Position numbers and translations under genes: made by a program. Shown here one piece after another: positions 11,966 through 23,479 of a stretch of 64,000 bases of DNA (its first letter is position 1; the number at the start of each line of letters is the position of its first letter). Under the pieces are notes generated by a model. It was not told where the DNA came from. It was given only the letters and a program-made list of their open reading frames with translations, and did no database searches. The DNA comes from Siphonodentalium dalli (Eukaryota; Mollusca; Scaphopoda; Gadilida; Siphonodentaliidae). The stretch spans positions 121,786,723 through 121,850,722 of the forward strand of contig CP136063.1 of assembly GCA_032622095.1 (NCBI GenBank), given 5' to 3'.

Positions 11966-12420
11966 GAGGGTTGTTATCAACCATATATAGTATAACCCGG
12001 AGACTTGTCCTAATTAATAAAATGCTGTGATTGATTCCTGGTGATTAACTCTAGACAGCTGCTCTAGATGTTATTTGTTGAACAAACAGAATGCATTTTA
12101 TGGAACAATCGAACAATCTAAGACTGGTCTGTTATCTCCAGGAGCCATTAACATACATATGGCAGATATTTGAAATTACCAGGTTATTACAAGATGGTGC
12201 TGTTATATCTGTAAATATTACTCTTCCCACACTCAATGATAAGAGTGTCAAAAATCAATGTGCAGCTTACAAAGGTCCACAGACAGTTTTCATGTCGACG
12301 TGCAGCATTCAGCTGCATTTCTTGTTATAGATGTTCATACACTGTGAGCAGGAAATTAAAAACTTAGACTCCTATAAACCAAAAATTGCCAAAGTCATTT
12401 CTATTCCAATATTACATTTT
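11966..12420. other. No recognisable feature
   Basis: Unique-looking AT-rich spacer. A 79-codon plus-strand frame at 12,091-12,330 shows no recognisable motif and no clear splice sites. Confidence 0.4.
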
Positions 12421-14361
12421 TAGCTCAACTTTACTTTGTAAAGTTTGAGCTATTGCCATGGCTTTGTCGTCCGTGTGTGCGTGTGTACGTAAGGCGTCAA
12501 CAATGCAGTCTACAGGTCGTACCTTTGGTCGGATCATTATGAAATTTGTCATAGCTGTTGACATCAACATTTAGACCAGAATGATTAATTTTGGGGTCAT
12601 TCGGTAAAAAAACATGGCCGCCAGTGGCCATCTTGCATTTCAAAATTCAATCCATTAGCACAGGCTACAGGGCGTACTGTTTGTCTGATCGTCATGAAAT
12701 TTGTCATGGATGTTAATATTGACATGTAGATGGGAACGAGTAATTTTGGGGTCATTTGGCCCAAAAACATGGCCGCCAGCAGCCATCTTGGATTTTACTC
12801 TTTGTATGACTAAATTCTTTAGCACGGGCTACAGGTCGTACTTTTAGTCTGATCATCATAAAATTTGTCAGAATGTTAATAATGACATGTAGATGGGAAC
12901 GAGTAATTTTGGGGTCATTCGGCCAAAAAACATGGCCGCCAGCAGGCATCTTTGATTTCACTCTTTGTATGACTAAATCCTTTAGCACGGGCTACAGGTC
13001 GTACCTTTAGTCCGATCATCATAAAATTTGTCATGGCTGTTGAAATTGGAATGTAGATGGGAACGAGTCATTTTGGGGTCATTCGGACAAAAAACATGGC
13101 CGCCAGCGGACATCTTGGATTTCAAAATTCAATCCATTAGCACGGGCCACAGGTCGTACTGTTCGTCTGATCATCATGAAATTTGTCATGGATATTAATA
13201 TTGACATGTAGATGGGAACGAGTAATTTTGGGGTCATTCGGCCAAAAAACATGGCGGCCAGCAGCCATCTTGGATTTTACTCTTTGTATGACTAAATTCT
13301 TTAGCACGGGCTACAGGTCGTACCTTTTGTCTGATCATCATAAAATTTCTCATGAATGTTGATAATAACATGTAGATGGGAACGAGTCATTTTGGGGTCG
13401 TTCGGTCAAAAAACATGGCCGCCAGCAGGCATCTTTGATTTTACTCTTTGTATGACTAAATCCTTTAGCACGGGCTACAGGTCGTACCTTTAGTCCGATC
13501 ATCATAAAATTTGTCATGGCTGTTGAAATTGGAATGTAGATGAGAACGAGTCATTTTGGGGTCATTCGGACAAAAAACAATAGCCGCCATGCAGCGGCCA
13601 TCTTGGATTTCAAAATTCAATCCATTAGCACGGGCCACAGGTTGCACTGTTCGTCTGATCATCATGAAATTTGTCATGGTTGTTAATATTGACATGTAGA
13701 TGGGAACGAGTAATTTTGGGGTTATTCGGCCAAAAAACATGGCGGCCAGCAGCCATCTTGGATTTTACTCTTTGTATGACTAAATTCTATAGCACGGGCT
13801 ACAGGTCGTACCTTTAGTCTGATCATCATCAAATTTGTCATGGATGTTAATATTGACATGTAGATGGGAACGAGTCATTTTGGGGTCATTCGGACAAAAA
13901 AAATGGCCGCCAGCGGCTATCTTGGATTTCAAAATTTAATCCATTAGCACGGGCCACAGGTCGTACTGTTTGTCTGATCATCATGAAATTTGTCATGGGT
14001 GTTAATATTCACATGTAGATGGGAACGAGAAATTTTGGGGTCATTTGGCCAAAAAACAATGCCGCCAGCAGCCATTTTGGATTTTACTCTTTGTATGATT
14101 AAATTCTTTAGCACGGGCTACAGGTCGTACCTTTAGTCTGATCGTCATAAAATTTGTCATGGATGTTAACGATGACATGTAGATGGGAACGATTCATTTT
14201 GGGGTCATTCGGCCGAAAACATGGCCGCCAGCAGCCATCTTGGATTTTACTTTTCTCTTCATGTCTATAAACTAGTAATAGACATTCAACTTTCCACATT
14301 CCTTTCCACATCGCTCCATTGACTGTAATACATTAAATTATTCCCTTTCCAAGTTGAGCTA
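12421..14361. mobile_element. Non-autonomous element with 11-bp inverted termini and an internal ~160-bp array
   Basis: The left end TAGCTCAACTT (12,421-12,431) is the exact reverse complement of the right end AAGTTGAGCTA (14,351-14,361). Between them lie about eleven tandem units. The word 'ctacaggtcgtac' or a close variant recurs near 12,508, 12,664, 12,827, 12,989, 13,143, 13,308, 13,472, 13,633, 13,797, 13,952 and 14,115. The period is 154-165 bases. Two unit types are interspersed: one enters through 'aaaattcaatccattag' and one through 'tttgtatgactaaattc'. Each unit ends in a back-to-back pair of GCCAT-type motifs. No transposase is present; minus-strand frames across the array merely follow the repeat. 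Confidence 0.75.
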
Positions 14362-14397
14362 CAGTGTCATTGACACTTTCATTTAGTTGTTTATAGT

Positions 14398-14773
14398 GTT
14401 TGTTTAAAGATACTGCCAGCCTTCGCAGTGGGTATTGCTATTAAAATAGTCACATCCGCTAAAACTGCTATAAACAGAAAGAATATTAAATAATAGACAG
14501 ATTTTGTTCTTGTACCAATAATAAATATCACAATTGTATATGTTATTGTCACGTTTGTATGCTTTTTTATGTAAACAAAGTTCAAAAGCATTTCAGAACC
14601 ATTTGTTTATAGACAAACACTCAGAACTACCGGATCGTCCAATGTAAATGTTCTATTTCGCTGTGGAAGGTGAAGATCAAATTATTGACGCCATAAACAA
14701 TTGCATTCAAATTACACCAATTTTATTTTAATCGATCCATTCTACCCGCTGTCATTTCAAAATCCATCCCTTT
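14398..14773. repeat. Dispersed repeat family H, copy 1
   Basis: About 375 bases align by eye, with few indels, to 46,668-47,037 in the same orientation. Shared words include 'aaaatagtcacatcc', 'gttattgtcacgtttgta' and 'cattctacccgctgtca'. A minus-strand reading frame is open in both copies over the part with residues DVTIL and IPT.KA, but the differences between copies there are mostly amino-acid changing, so I do not call it a gene. Confidence 0.75.
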
Positions 14774-15872
14774 AAATCATATGGAAACATGAAAATAACA
14801 TATGCAACAAAATGTTACTTGTAGGTGGAATTGGTTGTGTCAAATGTGTTACATTATACGCTGGAATCTAATTGGAAAGCATGATGTGTTTGGAAGAAAT
14901 TAATCTAGAACTCTCGAGTGCGAGTGCGTCTAATTTATCTGTGCATTGAGCCAGATCCTTTGATGGAAGTACATGATATAGAAATCTCCGGATGCACATA
15001 TTGGATTGTTCAGCTTGATGAAGAGATTAGATTAATAGATTCCATCAGTGATCCACTCAAAGAATCTACCAGTCACCCTGATCAATGCTCTCATCGTAAA
15101 ACTTATCAATATTCTGAGCTAATTCCAGCAGTCATCACAACCTCAACATTGGTTTTTATATGATAACACTAAATTCTCTCACATCGTAAAATTAGCTAAT
15201 AATTCAACGCACTTCATGTTGACACAACTCTGCGTTCATCATGTTAACACAACTCTGGGCACTTCATGTTTGTGCTTGAATTATTTGATTGAATTCTATC
15301 AATATCAATGAATAAAATGCATTTCGTGATTAGAATGTTTGATTTCTTGGAGTTTATCACTATTTCAGCTGCTTTTTTTCATAATAATTTTCAATTATTT
15401 TCTATGTTTTTGTTGGGAAAATTCATATAAATCCATCTGGGAAATATTGTATCTTGTTATCAAATGGGATCAGGTTCATAAATATATTGATATTTTATGG
15501 GAGATTTTGTGATACCCCAACAAACATATATATAGCAATCTCTTGTTCAGGAGTTTGTGTATATTTTGCCCCCCCCCCCCCTTCCATTTCCTCACTGTGA
15601 CTTGACAAGGATCTCAGGTAACCCACCTGGTTATTCTGATGACCCTTCTAGTGACTTGATGCCTCATACTGCAACCATACTGCATGGTGGAGTTTAAACT
15701 GCAGAAATGTGAGGGCAACCTGTTACAGATATGTCAGTTGCTGATTTACTCATGGTATATATATACATGTAAGAGAATTACACTACATCATTGTTGTGTC
15801 AGTCATGAACGAGATGACCAATTGTGCTACTATATTGTAAGTAAACCTCTCCTCAAGATTATCTGAAGTAAA
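14774..15872. other. No gene recognised; poly-C run and short duplication
   Basis: A run of C lies at about 15,569-15,581. A 25-base-scale duplication ('gttgacacaactctg', 'gttaacacaactctg') lies near 15,219-15,258. The 81-codon plus-strand frame at 14,918-15,163 has a protein-like composition (acidic, few repeats) but no recognised domain and no clear splice sites. Confidence 0.4.
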
Positions 15873-16066
15873 TAACTGTAATGCCCTAAATAATCGACTC
15901 CTTAACTACAGCATTATTATGGGTAATATTTCTGGATTTAGTCGGAAATATGGCTTGTTGCCATTCATCTGAAAGCTCTCAGTGTGCCATATTCCTGACT
16001 ACATCCTGAAAAATTACCCATAATTCTGATGTGGTTAAGGAGTCGATAATTTAGGCCGTTACTCTA
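15873..16066. mobile_element. Foldback MITE family P, copy 2
   Basis: Both arms are present but diverged; the right arm lacks part of the inner segment, so the hairpin is asymmetric. Ends read ctgtaatgccctaaataatc and the near complement, next to TA. Confidence 0.85.
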
Positions 16067-17612
16067 AATGTACCTTATGCAATATTTCTTCAATATATCG
16101 GATAACAAAGCAATTATTTAAACAACAAATTCTGAGCATTTTGTTGTATTAGGAACTTTCAATGAAAAACATAGCAAATAGCAATTTATTTCACTTTTTT
16201 CATGTAGCTTCTTCAAAATTGGACTTGAAAATTGCGAAGTACAAAAAAATTAGTTAAATATCATAAGATTTACCAGGAACACTTAATAAGTAAGTGTTCA
16301 GTAGTGTTCCATAGAAATATTAGTGAAAATCTGTTAATTAGCAGATAATTGCCAATCTGCAGAGCATCCAAAGTTCATATTAGAACACTAAGATAGAGCT
16401 TAGTGTTCTGAGGGAAGCATGTTTTATTGATAGAGTACCACCTTGATATTCCTTGATGTTCCTTATAAATGTTCAGATTCACCTTGTCTTAATGTTCTAG
16501 GAGTCTGATCATTAAGGTTTTGTGGTGGAACATCTACCGAGCATAACTAGAACATCAATAGGTGTTTGAGTTTGGTATAAAGGGTCCTCACTTTGCAGTA
16601 GAGCACATTTATACATGTAATCACTACACTGATGCACGGGATTCCCCACAATCCTGACACATTATTTCTGTTGCAGCTCATTACAAACCAATATCAAGGT
16701 ATATTAAAGTCAGTTTGTCTGCACCCTGTCTATCATTACTCAACTCACATCAAACCTGTCTGTTTCAATTTACTCTACTCTTCCATGTGCAACCCTCTTG
16801 CAGCCAATTATCCAGAGTTTGAAATAGTAAAGACTGAATGATGAGGCAGGTGGTCTCATATACATGGTTATATTAGGAAATATATTTGGCAAGTGGCACA
16901 AGCAATCAAGCTTTAATAGCATTCTGCCAACTATGTTTGGAACCGCTATCGTGTAACTTCAAACTACTATCATCAGCTGATCGCCCACGTGACACAGCTG
17001 GTAGATAATTTGTTCATGTCACATAACTTGGAAGTGTAATTTCATTGGACTGACTTGCAAAAGATAGAGATTGCTATTAAAGCAATTTAGCTCAAGTCCA
17101 ATTTCTTGCTAATGTCAGATAGCTCAGAGAAAATTTACTATGATCACACTATGAGCAATAATGCTCATGTGCCTGATTGTGAAACTCGATTGCTCAAGTG
17201 TGGGGTGGCCTTTACAGTATTCACAGGCACATGGGAAGTTAACCCCACCACCCATACAGATACAAAACAAACAACTGTTTTGTGTCTATGTGTGGCAGGT
17301 GTATTTTTTGCTACTATCAAAGTAGTGAATTATTGTGAATGTTACATATCAGGGCCAAAATAACAAAGTTAGTTTCTGAATATAATACTTCTTGATATAC
17401 GGCACATATTTAAATTCGTAAGAAATTGATGAGGATATGATTGAGAGTTGCAGAGCGATGGGACTATTTGTATAAAGAGATTTATATGTGAGAAATTGGT
17501 GAATATTAAAGTAGTGATAAATCATGATTAATTTAAAAATAATTGTTGATGAGGAATCACAAATAGCATGTCAGAAGTCTTCTGATACTGACTACGTGTT
17601 GTATACATTATA
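16067..17612. other. No recognisable feature
   Basis: AT-rich spacer. Open frames at 16,632-16,841 and 17,106-17,363 on the plus strand have no recognisable motif and no evident splice context. Confidence 0.4.
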
Positions 17613-17614
17613 TA

Positions 17615-17798
17615 CAGTAATGCCCTAAATGATCGACCCCTTAATCACAGCAGAATTATGGGTAACTTTCAGGGCTTGGTCGCAGGTCTCACTGAGAGCT
17701 GTCCGATGAATGGCAACAAGCCATATTTCCGACTAAATCCTGAAAAGTTACCCATAATTCTGCTGTGGTTAAGGAGTTGATTATTCAGGGCATTGCTG
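17615..17798. mobile_element. Foldback MITE family P, copy 3
   Basis: Starts CAGTAATGCCC and ends GGCATTGCTG, flanked by TA at 17,613-17,614 and 17,799-17,800, as expected for a Tc1/mariner-type TA duplication. The left arm has lost its inner third; the right arm is nearly complete. Confidence 0.88.
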
Positions 17799-18024
17799 TA
17801 TATAGGTGTTTGTGAGTAGCTTGTGAGTGTGTGTATACCAACCTTTATTACACGCTTGTTCCCAGAATTATAGTGTTCCTGATGTTCCATATTTACAAAT
17901 CTGTATGGAACGTTCCTGTTGACATCAGATGACGTTCCTCTCAACCACCAAATCAGAACTATAAAAAAGCATCATCATACATGATATGTATATACCTGAA
18001 TAAACCTTGTAAGTCTAGTTTTGG

Positions 18025-18195
18025 GTGTGTGTAATAAACACAGAACAACACGTGTGTTAATGGGTTTGTAGATATGACACTTGTGCCAACAAGGAAGGAT
18101 ATAGAACTTGAGGCTACGACACTTGTTCTATCCTTCCGCGCTAGCACTCATGTCATATCAACAAACCCATTAGCACATGTATCGTTCTGTGTACA
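18025..18195. mobile_element. Palindromic MITE family S, copy 2
   Basis: Arms 'acacagaacaacac', 'taatgggtttgtagatatga' and 'aaggaaggatatagaac' are mirrored by 'gttctatccttcc', 'tcatatcaacaaacccatta' and 'cgttctgtgt'. It is a better preserved hairpin than the copy at 9.6 kb. Confidence 0.75.
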
Positions 18196-18944
18196 TATGT
18201 ACGCTAAATATTCTCAATAGCATTCATTCTGCCTTAGTTACTTTAATAACGCATTCATAGCTGAAAGAATTCTACATTCAGTTACAAAATTTAATAACCC
18301 CCAACAGACATGATCCAAATTTGACTAAATGAGGGTTATGATTTCTACTCAAGCACATATTTTCTTTAATAGACTAGCACTACCCCAGGATCTCCTATGC
18401 ATACGTCAGATGAAAACTTTTTAATAGCAACATAAATTATCATTCCCTTGTTAATAGTCATGTCTTTTTTAAAGCATTGTCGTGACCAACTAATTAACCG
18501 ATATAAAGTAATCCACAGGGATTACCCATCTGGACTTACCTGACAGGTGTTCCCACATACATATTCCAACTAATGGTGACATTTGTAAGAATTCCATGTG
18601 GTGACATTTTTTGCTGACTCTTTGTGGGACAGTTAAGGCCATTTTATAGGTTCCATACTGATTATCAAGTTTCTAGGGCCTCAAGGTATGCATGACTTTA
18701 CATCGTATTTCAAGCACGCATATCTCTTTCCAAAAAATCTTCTGACTAATCGAGCGGCACCTGCTATTGTTTTTGAATCACCAACATTGTACGTTGCTTG
18801 TTGATCAAATTGTGAAGGGAGCACCCTCTAATATTACTGACTGTGCACCGTCTTTATGTTAGTCATTCAGAGATTTCAGGACAAAAAACAAAACACAGTT
18901 TGAACTCTTGAGTAGGTGACGTCATTCACAATTTTTTCTCATTT
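18196..18944. other. No recognisable feature
   Basis: Spacer without coding potential or repeat structure that I could identify. Confidence 0.4.
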
Positions 18945-19175
18945 CCATCATGAATAGTTTCAGTTATAAAGGTGTACATTGGAATGGTCTATTATTCAAT
19001 TGGAGGAGTGTTCAGGTAATAAAATCAGATGGCAGGCATAAAAATATATAATAAAATAGCAGAAGGATTCATATTCATTGGTGGGAAATGTTCAGATAAT
19101 AATTTCAACAAAGGCCTATGGTCGTTTGTTGAACTTATTATCTGAACATTTCCTAAGGGATCGATACTCAGTACC
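18945..19175 (+). mobile_element. Dispersed element family Q, copy
   Basis: Contains 'cattggaatggtctattatt', 'gttcaggtaataaaatcaga' and the inverted pair 'atgttcagataataatttca' and 'gttgaacttattatctgaac', so the right half can fold. The related minus-strand copy is at 43,085-43,290. Confidence 0.6.
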
Positions 19176-19337
19176 TGATGCTATGGCCATCACTGTTATG
19201 TTTGTGCTGGAGAGCTTTCATCTCATAGGCGATATTTATCAAGAGAAAACTCACATTGAAAAATTAATTAAAGGTATATTTTCACATGATTTGTAATTGG
19301 GGCACATTATTTACTTCTGGTATAAAATCATGAGAGG

Positions 19338-20895
19338 AACTGTTGGGGTGGCATTCAGGATCTCTGAACTGTTGGGTGGCATTCAGGATCTCTGAACTGT
19401 TGGGGTGGCATTCAGGATCTCTGAACTGTTGGGGTGGCATTCAGGATCTCTGAACTGTTGGGGTGGCATTCAGGAGCTCTGAACTGTTGGGGTGGCAATC
19501 AGGATCTCTGAACTGTTGGGGTGGCAATCAGGATCTCTGAACTGTTGGGGTGGTATTCAGGATCTCTGAACTGTTGGGGTGGCATTCGGGAGCTCTGAAC
19601 TGTTGGGTGGCATTCAGGAGCTCTGGACTGTTGGGTGGCATTCAGGATCTCTGAACTGTTGGGGTGGCATTCAGAAGCTCTGAACTGTTGGGTGGCATTC
19701 AGGATCTCTGAACTGTTGGCATGGCATTCAGGATCTCTGAACTGTTAGGTGGCATTCAGGAGCTCTGAACTCTTGGGTGGTATTCAGGATCTCTGAACTG
19801 TTGGGTGGCATTCAGGATCTCTGAACTGTTGGGGTGGCACTCAGGAGCTCTGAACTGTTGGGGTGGCATTCAGCGTCAGAATATTTGAACTGTTGGGGTG
19901 GCATTCAGGATCTCTTAACTGTTGGGTGGCATTCAGGATCTCTGAACTGTTGGGGTGGCATTCAGGAGCTCTGAACTGTTGGGGTGGCATTCAGGAGCTC
20001 TGAACTGTTGGGGTGGCATTCAGGAGCTCTGAACTGTTGGGGTGGCATTCAGGATCTCTGAACTGTTGGGGTGGCATTCAGGATCTCTGAACTGTTGGGG
20101 CGACATTCAGCATCTTTGAACTGTTGGGGTGGCATTCAGGAGCTTTGAACTGTTGGGGTGGCATTCAGGATCTCTGAACTGTTGGGGTGGCATTCAGGAT
20201 ATCTGAACTGTTGGTGTGGCAATCAGGATCTCTGAACTGTTGGGATAGCAATTAGGATCTCTGAACTGTTGGGGAGGCAATCAGGAGCTCTGAACTGTTG
20301 GGGTGGTATTCAGTATCTTTGAACTGTTGGGTGGTATTCAGGATCTCTGAACTGTTGGGGTGGCAATCAGGAGCTCTGAACTGTTGGGGTGGTATTCAGT
20401 ATCTCTGAACTGTTGGGTGGTATTCAGTATCTCTGAACTGTTGGGTGGCAATCAGGATCTCTGAACTGTTGGGGTGGCAATCAGGATCTCTGAACTGTTG
20501 GGTGGCAATCAGGAGCTCTGAACTGTTGGGTGGTATTCAGGATCTCTGAACTGTTGGGGTGGCATTCAGGATCTCTGAACTGTTGGGGTGGCATTCAGGA
20601 GATCTGAACTGTTGGGTGGTATTCAGGATCTCTGAACTGTTGGGGTGGCATTCAGGATCTCTGAACTGTTGGGGTGGCATTCAGGAGCTCTGAACTTTTG
20701 GGGTGGCATTCAGGAGCTCTGAACTGTTGAGGTGGCATTCAGGATCTCTGAACTGTTGGGGTGGCATTCAGGAGCTCTGAACTTTCGGGGTGGCATTCAG
20801 GAGCTCTGAACTGTTGAGGTGGCATTCAGGAGCTCTGAACTGTTGAGGTGGTATTCAGGATTTCTGAACTTTTGGGGTGGCATTCAGGATCTCTG
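19338..20895 (+). repeat. 28/29-bp minisatellite, roughly 54 units
   Basis: Continuous tandem units built on 'ctgaactgttggggtggcat' plus 'tcaggatct', with variants ggggtgg/gggtgg (29 or 28 bases), gga/gag before ctct, and gcatt/gcaat/gtatt. One unit near 19,875 carries extra bases. Variation is distributed throughout and the edges are abrupt. Stops and frame changes prevent long translation. Confidence 0.95.
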
Positions 20896-21103
20896 GCCCC
20901 TTTCCTCTCAGTTATCAGCTGCTTAAATAAATACATGTTTTTCCATTGGGAAAAGTGACTTGCTGAAGGTTTTACCCCTCTTGACAGATTGCTTCCTTCA
21001 TCTCTGCTAAGTAGTCTGAGATTGTATCATTTTGGTTACTTGTTTCAATCTTTTATCTGGGAATGTCCTCCTGCATGATCTGCTGTGAAGGTTTCAATCT
21101 GGC

Positions 21104-22070
21104 TTAACCCTTTGAACTCTGGCTCCCCACAACGATCGACCTCCTGACCCTGGGCCCCCACCCCGAGCCTCCCAGGGGTATTTTGACTTATTGTAGACTG
21201 TGTTCAGGCGTATGGTATGTACATGTATGCATTCTCTTCTACCATATTGTTTACACCATTGGAAAGATTATTAAATTCTGAATTCAGCACATCACAATCT
21301 ATTTCAATATCTTAAATCCTGAAAAAGTTGAAAACTTATTAGATTTATTATAGAAACTGCCAAAAAATGTTACGTAACGTCACAATCCCAACGTAAATAC
21401 ATGACGTCATATGGGTTTTAGCCAAAACAAACTCTGGGTGTTCTCTGAATAACTAAAATGCATGGCATTGTGCGGTCTATTGGCTTATGCCATCTTAAAG
21501 ACAAGATTCTGAACTTTATTCTCGTGTAAATCTATATAGCGTGTGCCTTTGCACAAAAAAGTTATGATTTAATAACTCAGAAGTTTGTATATTATTGAAC
21601 AAAACTCGTATGACATGTGTTTACATCCGACAATCGTTAGCGCGAATTATATAATTTAGCGGGAGTTATAAATACCACAAGAATACGTCACTAAAGTTTC
21701 TACCTATAAATATATATTTTTAGATCTCTTATGAGCCATATAAGGCGATATGACCTAATGCGAAACGAGAGGTAGCGAGAAGCAATATGGCGGCGCCATA
21801 ATTGCAGAAATGTGATAAAATGGTGACTGTGTCCGGTTTTAATTGGCTTGTACTTCGTTATGCCAAACACAACCTCGATAATTTTTGGGCAGATAAACAG
21901 TTATAATATTAATTTTATTTTTCTTAACATTGAGTATTTATCGAAATATAAAAAATAAAGTGCGACGCCGACTGTAGAATGCGATTACGTCATGGCCGGA
22001 AAACCGGCCAGTCATATATATGCAATTACGTTCTGGTCGGAATATCGGCCAGCCGGGTTCAAAGGGTTAA
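21104..22070. mobile_element. piggyBac-like MITE, 967 bp
   Basis: Bounded by TTAA on both sides (21,104-21,107 and 22,067-22,070). The adjoining inverted ends CCCTTTGAAC and GTTCAAAGGG match exactly. TTAA target sites and termini starting CCC are features of piggyBac-type elements. The interior shows no transposase frame. It contains a near-duplicated 'gcaattacgttctggtcgg' type segment near the right end and a GC-rich left end. Confidence 0.75.
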
Positions 22071-22955
22071 ATCCTGAATGGTCGATGGGCCATAGATTCA
22101 ATAAAGAACAGGCCGTCAAAATCTATCCATGCCCCACACACAGCATCTCACAAGATGTGCAATGTCACTGAGGTTTATAGCACAAGTTCAATGGATGGTG
22201 TATATGCCTATAAAATCATTAGGAGTATTATCTAATGGGCAATCTAATGATATAAACCTCATTGGATAAATGCCATGTGTAAGCAAAAATAGTAGGGCAA
22301 TTGATTGAGCAGACTCAAGTGGTCTTCTCTGCATGATTGCGAGCTTGAGAGAGCTGCTGAAGCGAGGGACCTTTTAACAGTGGGTGCATTTATTATGGAG
22401 GCTGAATTATTATTGAAATGCCTACTTTCTTTATTAAGTATTAATTAACATGATATTCTACAAGTGCATCTCCCTATCTTTGAAGTTGAAAGTGATATAG
22501 ATGTGAATTGAATGGCAACATATTTATTTTATGGGTTGTCTGAATGACATTGGATGTGTCAACTATGAAATGTTGCAATTAAATGTGCATGCTTGGCAAA
22601 ATGATTATTATTTTAATATCAAGGATCATCTAGCCTATGATTGGTCAAATGTCACATATCAACAACATTACTTAGTGTAAACATATTTTTATTTCCAAAT
22701 CCAAACATAATACACATAATACACAAATGACATAAATATACAACATATAAGAGATAATGTATGGAAATGAGGATCAGACAACAAGCCCGAGGGCTTATAT
22801 GAAGTCTTCTCCTCTTTGGCGACATACCCCTTCCCCAATAAGTGAGGGAGGGGTATCGATCAGACGGGAAATAATAGAAATAATATTTTTTAAAGGAGAA
22901 GTAACTAAGTTTAAGTTGGGATGGACACAGCGGGAAGATAGTGTTAGGGATAGCA
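22071..22955. other. No recognisable feature
   Basis: AT-rich spacer with no coding or repeat signal that I could support. Confidence 0.4.
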
Positions 22956-23010
22956 GGAGGCAGAGAGAGAGAGAGAAGAGAGAGAGAGAATGAGAGGGAG
23001 AGTGAGAAAG
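22956..23010 (+). repeat. Purine-rich GA simple repeat
   Basis: Almost uninterrupted gagaga text, which generates the artificial Arg/Glu and Ser/Leu frames on the two strands around it. Confidence 0.85.
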
Positions 23011-23295
23011 TAGAGGGGACAGAGTTTTCAATAATTTAGTTGCTGCGTGATGAAAATTATGCTCGTAGTAATATGCATGCGTCAGGCTCCATGGGAGGGG
23101 GTCAATCGCAATGGCCAATTCCTATTTCAATGGGGTTCACTGTGAATATCGCTGCATTCTTCATGTAGAATCATTTCACGTATTATACAGGATAGTGACA
23201 AGTAAAGTAACTTACATTACTTGCCATGTTGTCCGACAATTCCTGTGATAAAAGGAGTCAGGTATGGGAATTAAATGGATTGTTTGTTGATGACT

Positions 23296-23360
23296 AGGAT
23301 GGAGGAATGCATGGTGTATAGGGTGAATAGGATGGAGGAATGCATGGTGTATGGGGTGAC
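23296..23360 (+). repeat. 33-bp tandem duplication
   Basis: Two copies of a unit beginning 'aggatggaggaatgcatggt' with a 33-base period. Confidence 0.85.
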
Positions 23361-23479
23361 CACATCCACACAAAGTGACATAAAAGAAAATGCTAACTTC
23401 TTCATTCACTCATACAGGGAAGATTTAATCATGGTCTGTTCAGTTCAATCATTTTGACACTTGCCAGAATTACATCTGG

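Noticed and set aside
12752-14311. Minus-strand frames with repeated MFFGRITP/FMMIR-like residues
   Set aside because: They fall in a tandem array inside a non-autonomous element, and unit-length variation shifts the frame from unit to unit.
19338-20895. Possible CRISPR-like array
   Set aside because: Units are contiguous without unique spacers, and the surrounding sequence is eukaryotic; it is a minisatellite. The same applies to the 35-, 52- and 28-bp arrays.
22795-23118. A 107-codon Ser/Leu-rich minus-strand frame
   Set aside because: Produced by the GA/TC simple repeat in its middle.
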